A DNA stretch of 64,000 nt from Celerinatantimonas sp046054165 (lineage in GTDB: Bacteria > Pseudomonadota > Gammaproteobacteria > Enterobacterales > Celerinatantimonadaceae). Both the position numbers and the translations under genes were made by a program. This document shows, in pieces, positions 28,017 through 37,207 of this stretch; the first letter of the stretch is position 1; each line of letters starts with the position of its first letter. Below the pieces are notes generated by a model. That model was not told the DNA's origin and did no database searches. It saw only the letters and a program-made list of their open reading frames with translations. The stretch is taken from positions 62,001-126,000 of the forward strand of contig NZ_JBFNXK010000009.1 in assembly GCF_046054165.1 (NCBI RefSeq), read 5' to 3'.

Positions 28017-28042
28017 CGCCTACCGTTCAGTAGTTACAATCC
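28012..28042 (-). promoter_or_regulatory. RAT site A (BglG/LicT-type antiterminator target)
   Basis: The minus strand reads GGATTGTAACTACTG then GGTAGGCGAAACC, 31 nt. This matches the known ribonucleic antiterminator consensus (GGATTGT-A/T-ACTG ... GGCAAAACC) with one change (GGCGAAACC). The leader runs into the sulfatase maturase at 27751. Confidence 0.82.
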
Positions 28043-28099
28043 TATGCAGTTTTATCGTAAAGAGGATAAGACCCACACACAACCTAAGAACATCAAAAA

Positions 28100-28115
28100 T
28101 GTGAACTCCGACATA
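28100..28115. promoter_or_regulatory. Possible CRP site of the maturase promoter
   Basis: TGTGA-N6-ACATA lies 58 nt upstream of RAT A. The flank CAAAAATGTGA is shared with the equivalent positions before RAT C and RAT E. The right half is poor, so the call rests on position and flank. Confidence 0.4.
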
Positions 28116-28147
28116 CCATGACGATAGTTATCTCCTAACTCAACAGA

Positions 28148-28255
28148 CTAACGCATGTTAGGCAGCCGACGCTTGACCGGTGTCGATTTCACAATCGCGG
28201 TATGCGTATCCGCCAATTCTGAGAATCGATTTAAAATAGGGGCTAACTCACTCAT
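28148..28255 (-). CDS. Possible 35-codon ORF upstream of RAT A
   Basis: The frame starts MSELAPILNRF and ends KRRLPNMR. Its composition looks protein-like, but no ribosome site precedes the ATG and a stop lies ten codons upstream. It could be a remnant of a lost gene, a short peptide or chance. Confidence 0.2.
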   Translation of the reverse strand: MSELAPILNRFSELADTHTAIVKSTPVKRRLPNMR

Positions 28256-28373
28256 ATCTTTTAAATACCACCGAGTGACCTAACACTCATCTCTGGAATC
28301 GACTGGATTAAGGCCCCCTAATTGTTTCAATTTACCGGGGCCATTAGCGGTAGCCGGGCGCTAAGAGGTGCAC

Positions 28374-28997
28374 TCAGGCGCCTCTTCCCGTTCCCAGATT
28401 CCGTTTTTTCATATAATTCGCCAATTCCACCGCACCACTATGAGCGCTCGTACTTAAGGCCTCATAAACGCCCTGCTGATCCGCGGGTCTGCGCTGTTGA
28501 TCCAGTTTTTCCTGAGCTTGAATCGTATCGATTTCAATTCGAAAACCAACCACGGCTTTGGCTAATTTTTGTTTATATTCGGCAGGCATCAGTTCACTAT
28601 TTTGATGCAGTGCCGGTTCATATTGCGTGACCAGCTCATCCATGGATACAGCCATCTGCTCTGCGTTCAGTAACTCAAGTGTTCCATAGCAATGAACCGC
28701 CGTATAGTTCCAGGTCGGTACAGCCGGTTGACCCGCATACCACGTTGGGGAAATGTAGGCATGAGGGCCCGAAAACACGGCTAAAACTCGCTCACCCACA
28801 GAGTCTTTCCACTGCGGATTAATTTTCGCTAAATGGCCATACAAATAGCGCATCCCATTTTGTGGATCTTCTTGATATTGCATCGGCACATGGGTCGCAT
28901 CCAATAGCGGAGAGACCATCAATCCAAATCCGAATTCATTGATAAAATCGATAATCGCTTGATCATCGGTCATTTCCATATTTCTCGGTATAAACAT
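28374..28997 (-). CDS. FMN-binding PaiB-family protein
   Basis: Protein of 207 aa of the PaiB/FMN-binding split-barrel family, often annotated as a negative transcriptional regulator because of Bacillus PaiB. Family-like blocks are MFIPRNMEM at the start, AKINPQW, SGPHAYISPTWYA and VPTWNYTAVHCYG. It probably binds a flavin or haem and acts as a small oxidoreductase or stress protein. I place the start at the ATG 28997 by the family N-terminus; a GTG at 29006 behind GAGG is possible. Monocistronic. Confidence 0.85.
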   Translation of the reverse strand: MFIPRNMEMTDDQAIIDFINEFGFGLMVSPLLDATHVPMQYQEDPQNGMRYLYGHLAKINPQWKDSVGERVLAVFSGPHAYISPTWYAGQPAVPTWNYTAVHCYGTLELLNAEQMAVSMDELVTQYEPALHQNSELMPAEYKQKLAKAVVGFRIEIDTIQAQEKLDQQRRPADQQGVYEALSTSAHSGAVELANYMKKRNLGTGRGA

Positions 28998-29143
28998 ATC
29001 TCTCACTCAACCTCAATGATATATCGGGATGACTCGGCTCTTTTGATGTTTATTTCAATCGCGGTTGCCAACCATCCCCCCTTTAAAAAACCATATTTCT
29101 CATTCCAAGCTACTTCACATCACGGGATTAGTTAGCAACATCC

Positions 29144-32100
29144 TCAAACGGAAGCTAACCTCTCTAAAGCAAGCTGTTTAGCTGCCTTAAAGTCAACTTT
29201 TCCGCTCCCTAACACAGGTAATTCCTCAACGACAATAATCTCGCTTGGCATCATCAAAGCGGGCATCTTCGCTTCAAGCAGAGACTGACGAATGGTTTCA
29301 GGTTCCGTTTCACCAGCGACTAACACAATCACTTTTTCGCCTTTTTTCTCATCGGGAACATTCACCGCCACCAGCGATAAATCAGCAGATGGCATTATCG
29401 AAAGGATTTGCCGCTCAACGGCCCCCAGGCTCACCATCTCGCCCCCGAGTTTGGCAAAGCGAGAGTAGCGATCAACGACAGTCAGGTAACCATCTTCATC
29501 CAAATGACCTTTATCGCCTGTTTTGTACCACCGCAAACCATCGATCTCGACAATCACCTCTGCTGTTTTTTCCGGATCATTCAAATAGCCTTTCATGATC
29601 TGGGCGCCTCCGATCAAAATCAGCCCATCTTCTCTGATCGGTAAGGTTTGCAATGTGTCCGGATCGACAATCCGGAAGGTCGTGCCCGGCAAAGCCATCC
29701 CCACGGTTCCCGGACGTGCCGCTTCCTGAACTTGCGCCGTATCCCGATCGATATATCCAGGAAGATTCACACTGGCCACCGGGGTTGTTTCGGTCGTGCC
29801 ATACCCTTCTAACACCATTTTGCCAAATCGATTAGCAAAGGCATCCCGCACCTGTGGATCCAGTTTTTCAGCACCACTGACGACCGCTCGTAAACTACTG
29901 AACATCAGCGGATGCACGCGCCGATTCCGAGTATAAAGGCGTAGAAATGTCGATGTAGCACACATCAGCGTGGCCTCATATTTCGCCACGGCACGCGCAA
30001 TATTCAGTCCATCGGTTGGATCGGGATGGCAAATAGCGGGGATCCCTTCCAGCAGAGGGAGCAATCCGGTCACCGTCAACCCAAAGGCATGAAACAACGG
30101 TAAGGTGGCCATGATGCGATCATCCTCACGGACATTTAACACATCAGAAACCTGACGAATATTCGCCATGATATTACGGTGGCTCAACATAACGCCTTTA
30201 GGCGTGCCCTCACTTCCGGATGAGAATAGAATCGCTGCCGTATCGTCTAAATCTCGCGGTTGACACCACAACCATTGCAAGCATCGTGTCGGTAACACTT
30301 TGGCCATCACTGCGGTCGCCACTGCCTCAATTTTCCCCAACTGCTCTCGGAAATCTTCCAGATAAAATACGTCTTTATCGCTGAGTAACACCTGACAATC
30401 TACGCCACGTTTTTCCAGTTGATTGATAAAACGCCGCGAGGTGACAAAGCTTTGGATGTCAGCCTGTTGCACGCCATGCAGTTGGGCCTCGATACTTGCG
30501 GTGTAGTTGATGTTGACAATCGTTTTCCCCGCCATCAGTGCTGCCATATTGGCTGCGATCCCAGGCGATGACGTAGGCACTAACAATCCCAAATTCTGGC
30601 CGGGCAGACGCTTGATCCGTCGTCTGAGTAGTGCCGTCATGGTAAGAAGTTTGTGATGGCTCAGCGGCGCTCCTTTACTATCGACCAACGCCCACGGTGT
30701 CGGTTTACTCTTGGCTGTCTTCAGCCATGCATAGGATAACGGCTCCAGCGTATCGGTATAGTCGTTCCAGCTCGTCACCGACATTTCAAAGACACGCTGC
30801 TTCACAATATCAGCCGAGGTTTGTAGATCTAAAGGCTGGCCGAATGCAATGGTGACATCCCGTTTAAGGCCACCGCGTCTGAGTTGCGACAGTTTTTGAG
30901 ATGAGCGTGAAAAGAAACTTCCCCACATTCCCCGTAGATAAAATGGGACGATCACGCCTTGCGCATCGGCACAGGCTTTTTCATAGCCCCGCTTAAACTC
31001 ACCTAACTGTCCCAGATGGCTAATCGCGCCTTCCGGAAATAAACAAACCACTTCGCCCTGATTCAGTAATTCACTCACTTGGCCAAGCGCCTGACGACTC
31101 TGCCCACCAGAAATCGGGATCACGCGATAGCGATCAAAGAACCATTTAAGATACCAACGCTGGTAAATAGTGCGATCCATGACAAAATGTACATGCCGCG
31201 GACAAGCCATCTGGATCATCGCCCAGTCTAACCAACTGATGTGGTTGCCTAATAACAAGACCCCTTTTTCTGCTTGTTGCAGATGTTCAAGGCCTAACAC
31301 ATTGAGCCGATACTTCCGTTTTAAAATGGTTGCCACGACGCCACGAAGCAGGGCCTCTGGAAGAATTCGAATCGCGGTTAAGGTCCCGGCCAGCGCAATT
31401 AATCCTAAGGCCCAGAGGAGATAGATCACATCCAGCCGGGTCGTTGAAAACACCACGGTGAGCGCCAGAAAAGCCAGCATCCCAATGTTCTGGATAAAGT
31501 TATTGCCTGCCAGTGTGCGACCCAGTTCATCCTCATTGGCATGGAACTGAATTAAGGCGTTAAGCGGAATGCAAAATAACGCGCCACTTGTTCCAATTAA
31601 GAAGAACAATGCGCCTAATAGCATAAATGAGTGGGTTTGTGGCAACAGCAATAATCCAACGGCAACCCCGGCGATCCCAACCGGGATCAAAGCGAGATTG
31701 ATTTGACGCCGTGACAAGCGATTGGCCCAGATGGAGCCGAACATAATCCCAATCCCGGACATCGCCATCGTCGCTTGGATCCAGAAGGTATTCGTTGCGC
31801 CCAAATAATCTTTGCTATACGCCGGGAAGACCGCCAACATCACTTGGCTTAAGGACCAGAACAACGTTAACCCGAGAATCGACTGCCAGATGCCTCGATG
31901 CTTCGCGAGCAGCGTCAGGTTTTGTTTGAGAGTCCGCCCTGTGACATAATTGCCCCATTGAAACGACTGTGCCATAGCCGGTGCATGGCCTTTTGGTAAT
32001 CGCAGGGTCAGGACAAATTCCAGAATAGCACTCGCCACCAGCAACCAGCCCAACGGTGCAATGATTTGCAGCACCTCATGGGGCGTATAACTCGCCTGAT

Positions 32101-32602
32101 CCGGTAATAGCGTCTCAAACAAAGCTGAAAACACAACAATACCACTCAAAATCGCGATCATAGAGGCGGCTTGTACCCAACCATTGCCTTCAGCGAGTCG
32201 ATTGACGCCCATAATGTCGCGGATGTAACCATATTTAGCCGGGGAATAAATGGCACTTTGCAGCGCTAAGATAAAGGTTAAAACAAACGCGGCTATGAAA
32301 AATCCTTGGTAGTAGCACCAGGTAATCAGTAGCGTGACCCCCACCGCCAATGCCGCAGCCACGCGCATCACTCGATTTTTTGCATAGCGATCAGATAGAA
32401 AACCGGCAGGTGTAAACATGAGAATAAACGGCAAGAGGATCAACCCATTTACAATCGCAGTGAGCAACACTTGCTGGCTGCCGTCGTAACTTTTAAACAG
32501 GGTATTTTGAATGATGATTTTATGGCCTAAATCGACAAAGGCATTGATAAATGCCACCGCCAAAAAAGCTGCGAAACCGCGAACCTGAAATAGTCCTTTC
32601 AT
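29144..32602 (-). CDS. aas: LplT-Aas fusion: lysophospholipid transporter, acyltransferase and acyl-ACP synthetase
   Basis: Single polypeptide of 1152 aa with three parts. Residues 1-415 form a 12-helix major facilitator like LplT, which flips lysophospholipids inward. Residues about 430-620 form a PlsC-type acyltransferase with HX4D (His454, Asp459 in NHISWLD) and FPEGAIS. The rest is an AMP-binding acyl-ACP synthetase with LFSSGSEGTPKG (about 793-804), EGYGTTETTPV, KTGDKG and a terminal GSGKVDFKA with the catalytic lysine. In E. coli these are two genes. The ATG at 32602 sits seven bases after AGGAG inside the end of the TetR gene, so the pair is an operon. Role: repair of lysophosphatidylethanolamine. 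Confidence 0.93.
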   Translation of the reverse strand: MKGLFQVRGFAAFLAVAFINAFVDLGHKIIIQNTLFKSYDGSQQVLLTAIVNGLILLPFILMFTPAGFLSDRYAKNRVMRVAAALAVGVTLLITWCYYQGFFIAAFVLTFILALQSAIYSPAKYGYIRDIMGVNRLAEGNGWVQAASMIAILSGIVVFSALFETLLPDQASYTPHEVLQIIAPLGWLLVASAILEFVLTLRLPKGHAPAMAQSFQWGNYVTGRTLKQNLTLLAKHRGIWQSILGLTLFWSLSQVMLAVFPAYSKDYLGATNTFWIQATMAMSGIGIMFGSIWANRLSRRQINLALIPVGIAGVAVGLLLLPQTHSFMLLGALFFLIGTSGALFCIPLNALIQFHANEDELGRTLAGNNFIQNIGMLAFLALTVVFSTTRLDVIYLLWALGLIALAGTLTAIRILPEALLRGVVATILKRKYRLNVLGLEHLQQAEKGVLLLGNHISWLDWAMIQMACPRHVHFVMDRTIYQRWYLKWFFDRYRVIPISGGQSRQALGQVSELLNQGEVVCLFPEGAISHLGQLGEFKRGYEKACADAQGVIVPFYLRGMWGSFFSRSSQKLSQLRRGGLKRDVTIAFGQPLDLQTSADIVKQRVFEMSVTSWNDYTDTLEPLSYAWLKTAKSKPTPWALVDSKGAPLSHHKLLTMTALLRRRIKRLPGQNLGLLVPTSSPGIAANMAALMAGKTIVNINYTASIEAQLHGVQQADIQSFVTSRRFINQLEKRGVDCQVLLSDKDVFYLEDFREQLGKIEAVATAVMAKVLPTRCLQWLWCQPRDLDDTAAILFSSGSEGTPKGVMLSHRNIMANIRQVSDVLNVREDDRIMATLPLFHAFGLTVTGLLPLLEGIPAICHPDPTDGLNIARAVAKYEATLMCATSTFLRLYTRNRRVHPLMFSSLRAVVSGAEKLDPQVRDAFANRFGKMVLEGYGTTETTPVASVNLPGYIDRDTAQVQEAARPGTVGMALPGTTFRIVDPDTLQTLPIREDGLILIGGAQIMKGYLNDPEKTAEVIVEIDGLRWYKTGDKGHLDEDGYLTVVDRYSRFAKLGGEMVSLGAVERQILSIMPSADLSLVAVNVPDEKKGEKVIVLVAGETEPETIRQSLLEAKMPALMMPSEIIVVEELPVLGSGKVDFKAAKQLALERLASV

Positions 32603-32604
32603 GA

Positions 32605-33216
32605 TCATGCTCCTGTGGACCAATGGGTTAAATAACGCATCAGTAGGTCGTCAATGAGCACATCACTTTGCGCTCCGGTTAAGAATAACTTCCCGCGAGA
32701 ATTGAGCGCAGCAATGCCATGAACCCCACACCAGAGCGAGCGTACCGCCAGTTGTACCGCTGCATCATCCGCATCCGGCGCGAGCTGGCGCAGCGGCTGT
32801 TGAACAAAAGCAAAAAGTCGATTCACGGCATCGGTGAGCCAATCCGGGCAACTCATCGTATCGGGCGTGTGATGTTCAAACATCAATGCCCACCGATTCG
32901 GCCATTGGGCAGAAAACTCCAGATAGGCCATAGCGATGGTTCGTAATTCTTCAGTAGGCGAATGCGGTATGGCTAACCGGGCCACATGCGAAGACAACTG
33001 TTGATTCAGCTTCGCCATTGTCCGGCCATTAATATGCCAGCACAGATCATCCAGATTGGTAAACACCAAATACAGCGTCCCGGCGGAATAACCGATGTGC
33101 TGGGCAATTTTCCGTGCCGATAAAGCATGAATGCCTTGTTCATCAATGATGCGTTCCCCAGCGTTTAACGCCAGTTCTTTCAACTCTTCCCGACTGTGAT
33201 CATTCCGGCGAGCCAT
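32605..33216 (-). CDS. TetR-family transcriptional regulator
   Basis: Regulator of 203 aa with the N-terminal helix-turn-helix ALSARKIAQHIGYSAGTLYLVFTN, in two parts, and a C-terminal ligand domain of the WHG type. It is the first gene of the operon with the LplT-Aas fusion, two nucleotides before its start. An inverted repeat just upstream is the likely autoregulatory operator. The ligand is plausibly an acyl chain or a membrane-active compound, by context only. Confidence 0.88.
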   Translation of the reverse strand: MARRNDHSREELKELALNAGERIIDEQGIHALSARKIAQHIGYSAGTLYLVFTNLDDLCWHINGRTMAKLNQQLSSHVARLAIPHSPTEELRTIAMAYLEFSAQWPNRWALMFEHHTPDTMSCPDWLTDAVNRLFAFVQQPLRQLAPDADDAAVQLAVRSLWCGVHGIAALNSRGKLFLTGAQSDVLIDDLLMRYLTHWSTGA

Positions 33217-33242
33217 AACTTTTCAACCTCTTTAATTAAACA

Positions 33243-33272
33243 CTGTTCAATAAAATATAATGAACAGCGTTC
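33243..33272. promoter_or_regulatory. Likely TetR operator
   Basis: CTGTTCA (33243-33249) and TGAACAG (33261-33267) form a perfect inverted repeat with an 11-nt AT-rich spacer. GAACAGCGTTC (33262-33272) is a second, overlapping short palindrome. They lie 27-56 nt upstream of the TetR start. The rest of the gap up to 33463 holds a small GCTCCA/TGGAGC hairpin and no gene. Confidence 0.6.
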
Positions 33273-33463
33273 AGAATGTAAAGAGCTTTTTATACGCAAC
33301 GTTTCAAGCTCCACCGGATGGAGCGACCGCCGTGACAACAGGGCGGTACTAAATCATGAAATAATAGCGATATGAGGAACGGTGTTAAGGGAAGTAAGTA
33401 AATGCTGATTTAGCCTAGATCTATGAAAAAATTGCTCGAATATCAGCCAACCTAGATCACCTA

Positions 33464-33496
33464 TAAAAAAGGCCAGATAGATAACTATCTGGCCTT
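33464..33496 (-). terminator. Intrinsic terminator of the PTS-porin-sulfatase operon
   Basis: A perfect 12-bp stem (AAGGCCAGATAG / CTATCTGGCCTT) with an ATAA loop, followed on the minus strand by a run of T. It lies 27 nt after the last sulfatase stop. Confidence 0.92.
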
Positions 33497-33522
33497 AACA
33501 CTGAACTAAATTCTATGCCAAA

Positions 33523-35373
33523 TTAATCATTAAATGCATCTGACATATGATTAAATTTATACAGGAATGGATCTGGTTTGATAAATGCGGGGTTGCTATG
33601 TTTTTTAGCTTCTTTCCACCACAATTTTTTCAGCTCTTCCACTTTAGCTGGATATTTATCAGCCAAGTCAGTTGATTCTGAAAAATCTTTTTCAGTATCA
33701 AAGAGTTGCCAAACATCTTTCGACGGTTCATCCCCTAATCGATGCATTGCTACAGCACGCCATTTACCATCGGTAATCGCCCGTTGACCACGCAAAGAGA
33801 AGAACTGTACGGTGCGAGTTTTCGCATCCTGATGTTCAAAAGTCTTCATAAATGAACGACCTGCAACCGGAAGCTGTTTAACACCATCGACTTCTTTAGC
33901 GAACTTCGTTCCTGCCGCAGCCAACATCGTTGGTGCTAAGTCAACAACGTTGACATACTGATCACGAACGGAGCCAGGGTGTTTAATATGTTTCGGCCAG
34001 GAAACAATTAACGGTGTACGAACCCCACCCAAGAATGGCCATAATTTATAACGGCGGAACGGGGTATCATCGGCATAGGCCCATGGACGCTGATACAGCA
34101 TATACGTTTGTGGACCACCCGCTTCATCCAGATGTTCATCCATCTGAGCTACGGTTGTTCTATCTCCATACGCATGGAAGAAACCACCTGTTGGTCCACC
34201 TTCAGAAGCCGCACCATTATCTGTAATCAACATGATCAACGTGTTGTCATACTGTTTGGTCTGTTTCAGGTATTTGATCAAACGACCGATTTCATCATCA
34301 GTTTGAGTCATGAAGCCCGCATAAGTTTCCATGAAACGAGCATATACACGTTTATGCTGCTCATCCAAAGAACTCCAGGCTGCATCCCCATTTTGACGTG
34401 GCGTTAAGACTGTATTCGCCGGAATGATCCCCAACTGTTTTTGACGGGTAAAACGTTCTTCTCGCAATTGATCCCAACCGATGTCATATTTACCTTTATA
34501 TTCATCGATATAAGTTTTAGAAACCTGTAACGGCGCATGCGTGGCCCCTAAAGCCAAATACAGGAATTTCGGCTTATCACCGCCCGGTTTCATGACATTG
34601 ATCGCATGATCAATCAAGTCTTCCGATAAATTGTACTTCGGATCCTGCGGTGTCGGCAGTTCCTTATTGTTTTCAATCAGCTCAGGATGATATTGATCAG
34701 TATGGCCACTGATAAAGCCATAGTAATAATCAAAACCTCGTTGCAATGGCCAGAATGCGTGGTTGCGTTTCTCGTTATCCACATATTCCGGCGCCATATG
34801 CCATTTACCTAAAGCATAAGTTGAATAACCGGCAGTCTGTAGTGCCTGAGCCACGTTCTGAGCATTCGGTGGAATTTCACCACTAGTGGCTGGACCTGCA
34901 CCTAATGGAACACTCGCGGCAGGCGCTTTTGTTCTAACAATTTTACCTTCTTTAGTGATGGTAATTTTAGGTGGCAAATCAGCCATATTCACAGTCTGAG
35001 GATTCCGCCCGGTCACCAATGCTGCACGTGTCGGCGCACTGATAGCGGCAGAATCAAACCGATTATAACGAAGTCCGTTATAAGCCAGTTGGTCAATATT
35101 AGGCGTTTCGATTTCAGAACCATAAGCCCCTAAAGACGCGAAACCGGCATCATCGATCACAATCATGACAATGTTAGGCTGTTTTGAGGTATCACTCTGT
35201 TTATTAGAATCTTTTGCAACCGCTGGTAATGCAAGTGATGAGGCTAAAACAGAGACCCCGACCATTTTCAAAAATCGTCGCTGTGATATGACATTGCAAC
35301 GAAGTTCCTGTGGGTTATTGACTTCCCCACCCCCGCTAAATTTGCGATTAAAAAAACGTGACATCAACTTCAT
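33523..35373 (-). CDS. Exported Ser-type sulfatase (arylsulfatase family)
   Basis: Periplasmic sulfatase of 616 aa. The formylglycine precursor is Ser112 in ISAPTRAALVTGRN (S-x-P-T-R, Ser type), which needs an anaerobic-type maturase. The metal Asp pair is Asp74-Asp75 in IVIDDAG, and LGKWH and DNGAASEGG are further family blocks. The N-terminus has a Tat-like segment SQRRFLKMVGVSVLASSLALP, consistent with folding and modification before export, although the twin arginine is imperfect. Start is the ATG at 35373 behind GAGGGA; an upstream in-frame start has no ribosome site. Last gene of the RAT-controlled operon; the sulfated substrate is unknown. Confidence 0.92.
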   Translation of the reverse strand: MKLMSRFFNRKFSGGGEVNNPQELRCNVISQRRFLKMVGVSVLASSLALPAVAKDSNKQSDTSKQPNIVMIVIDDAGFASLGAYGSEIETPNIDQLAYNGLRYNRFDSAAISAPTRAALVTGRNPQTVNMADLPPKITITKEGKIVRTKAPAASVPLGAGPATSGEIPPNAQNVAQALQTAGYSTYALGKWHMAPEYVDNEKRNHAFWPLQRGFDYYYGFISGHTDQYHPELIENNKELPTPQDPKYNLSEDLIDHAINVMKPGGDKPKFLYLALGATHAPLQVSKTYIDEYKGKYDIGWDQLREERFTRQKQLGIIPANTVLTPRQNGDAAWSSLDEQHKRVYARFMETYAGFMTQTDDEIGRLIKYLKQTKQYDNTLIMLITDNGAASEGGPTGGFFHAYGDRTTVAQMDEHLDEAGGPQTYMLYQRPWAYADDTPFRRYKLWPFLGGVRTPLIVSWPKHIKHPGSVRDQYVNVVDLAPTMLAAAGTKFAKEVDGVKQLPVAGRSFMKTFEHQDAKTRTVQFFSLRGQRAITDGKWRAVAMHRLGDEPSKDVWQLFDTEKDFSESTDLADKYPAKVEELKKLWWKEAKKHSNPAFIKPDPFLYKFNHMSDAFND

Positions 35374-35443
35374 GTGTATTCCCTCGTTGATATTTTTATA
35401 AAAGCCTTGATATGAATGCATACAAAGGCTCAAGACAGACGTT

Positions 35444-37177
35444 CTACTTCGTCATGTTAAACTCTGTTACAGCGCTTGGTTTCCAACCATACCGAACCGC
35501 TTTAACAAAGACCTGTTTATGAGATTTAGGATTAAAACTACCGTTATAAAGGGTCCAATTTTGCTGATCGTAGCTATAGGCAATAGAGGCCCCATCACTC
35601 CGGTTTGCTATAAATATTTCGCCAGTCAAAGAATCTTGCTCGACAACCGGTGGCAACGTCACTTTCTGTTGACCATTGGCATCAAGTAGATCTTTTTTCA
35701 TAACGCCTTCGGCCACTAAACTCATATCATTACCGCGATTACGCCAGTGATAGAGCTGATCTCTAAGCTCATGTTTAACTCTCGCGTAATGAGGATCGGT
35801 TGCAATATTATGAAGTTGATATGGGTCTTTACTCAGATCGTAAAGTTCTTCAGCCGGCCGGGGTTGTAACCACTTCAACTGTGCTTTATTCAGCGTGCCG
35901 GCCTTTTCTCCTTCATATAAAGAACTCGTGGTATGCAACTGATCACGGAATGCGATATGGGTTCCCCCTGGGGTTGAGTCCATATTGCGAACATATTGGT
36001 ATTGATCACTGCGGATAAAATAGGAGCGCATCGCGGCCGTATCCATTCGCGCGCGATCACCATAAACGTACTTGCGACTTGCAGGAGCATCTTTCGATAG
36101 ATCAACACCCTGCATATAGGCTGGTTTGGGTAATCCCGCAAAACCTAAAATAGTCGGAGCCAAATCTTCAAAAGAAACCAGACGATCCAACTTCGAGCCA
36201 TCTTTTGGCCACCACTTGGGTTTGTACTGATCGGGAATGTGAATAATCAACGGCACATGAGTGCCACTATCATAACCTTCACGTTTATGACGAGGCAGTC
36301 CATCACCATTGTCGGCAGAAAAAATAAAGATGGTGTTATCCCAACGACCATCCGCTTTTAACTTGCGAATGACATCCCCGACTTCTTTATCCATGATATG
36401 GATATTGTCATAGAAAAGTGCCAATTCTTGGCGTACTTTGGCATTATCAACCCAGAATGGATCAACTTTTACGCTGGCTGGATCAGTCGGTGTGTATTGG
36501 GTTTGTGAGCGTACTTTGTCCCAAACGTTCATCAACATTTCAAAACCTTTCGGACAGGTTTCTTTGGTGAATAACCCCGATTCATGCGTAATCATCGGAT
36601 TCAACTCGATAAACATGGGTTGACTTTTATTCACTTTATAGGTGCGCCACGGGACATGCCGACCAACCACGAAATCATCAAAGTTTTTCGGTGTCCCATG
36701 CTTCGTCCATATCGTAAAAGGACCCACATCCAACGCACCTTTCGTAAATTGATAATCAGTTTTTAGATCATTGTAAGTAAAGTAACCATTGCGACGTAAC
36801 AGCTCTGGATAAGCTTTAATATACGCCGGAGGAACTCCGACATAGCCACCTTCGGGGAAGGTGGCCGTCCGCATATTTTGCAACCCTAAAAACTGAGGGA
36901 AAACCCCAGTAATTAAGCCGGTCCGAGAAGGCGCACTGACACCAGCCATCGTAAACGCGTTGGTGAAAGTGACCGATGATTGGGCTAATTTATCTAAATT
37001 AGGTGTCCGAGCAACAGTATCGCCATAAACACCTAAACGGGTATTCATGTCCTCTGTTAATACAAAAACAATATTAGGCTTTTTAAGCTCAGGCGATATA
37101 GTCGCCTGACTCATCCCCGAATAGGTTATTGCTAATGCTGTTGCGGTCGCACATGCTAATAATGATAAACTCTTCAT
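35444..37177 (-). CDS. Exported Ser-type sulfatase
   Basis: Second sulfatase, 577 aa, with a Sec-type signal (MKSLSLLACATATALAITYSG). The formylglycine site is Ser81 in GVSAPSRTGLITG (S-x-P-S-R), and the metal region is LTEDMNTRLG with Asp43. FSADNGDG is the second metal block. It differs from its neighbour in size and in the active-site surroundings, so the two probably remove different sulfate groups. A C-terminal beta-rich tail of about 80 residues follows the catalytic domain. It lies 30 nt after the porin gene, inside the operon. The ATG at 37177 is preferred over a TTG four codons upstream. Confidence 0.92.
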   Translation of the reverse strand: MKSLSLLACATATALAITYSGMSQATISPELKKPNIVFVLTEDMNTRLGVYGDTVARTPNLDKLAQSSVTFTNAFTMAGVSAPSRTGLITGVFPQFLGLQNMRTATFPEGGYVGVPPAYIKAYPELLRRNGYFTYNDLKTDYQFTKGALDVGPFTIWTKHGTPKNFDDFVVGRHVPWRTYKVNKSQPMFIELNPMITHESGLFTKETCPKGFEMLMNVWDKVRSQTQYTPTDPASVKVDPFWVDNAKVRQELALFYDNIHIMDKEVGDVIRKLKADGRWDNTIFIFSADNGDGLPRHKREGYDSGTHVPLIIHIPDQYKPKWWPKDGSKLDRLVSFEDLAPTILGFAGLPKPAYMQGVDLSKDAPASRKYVYGDRARMDTAAMRSYFIRSDQYQYVRNMDSTPGGTHIAFRDQLHTTSSLYEGEKAGTLNKAQLKWLQPRPAEELYDLSKDPYQLHNIATDPHYARVKHELRDQLYHWRNRGNDMSLVAEGVMKKDLLDANGQQKVTLPPVVEQDSLTGEIFIANRSDGASIAYSYDQQNWTLYNGSFNPKSHKQVFVKAVRYGWKPSAVTEFNMTK

Positions 37178-37207
37178 ATTTGTGCCCAATCAATCGTTAA
37201 CAATCGT

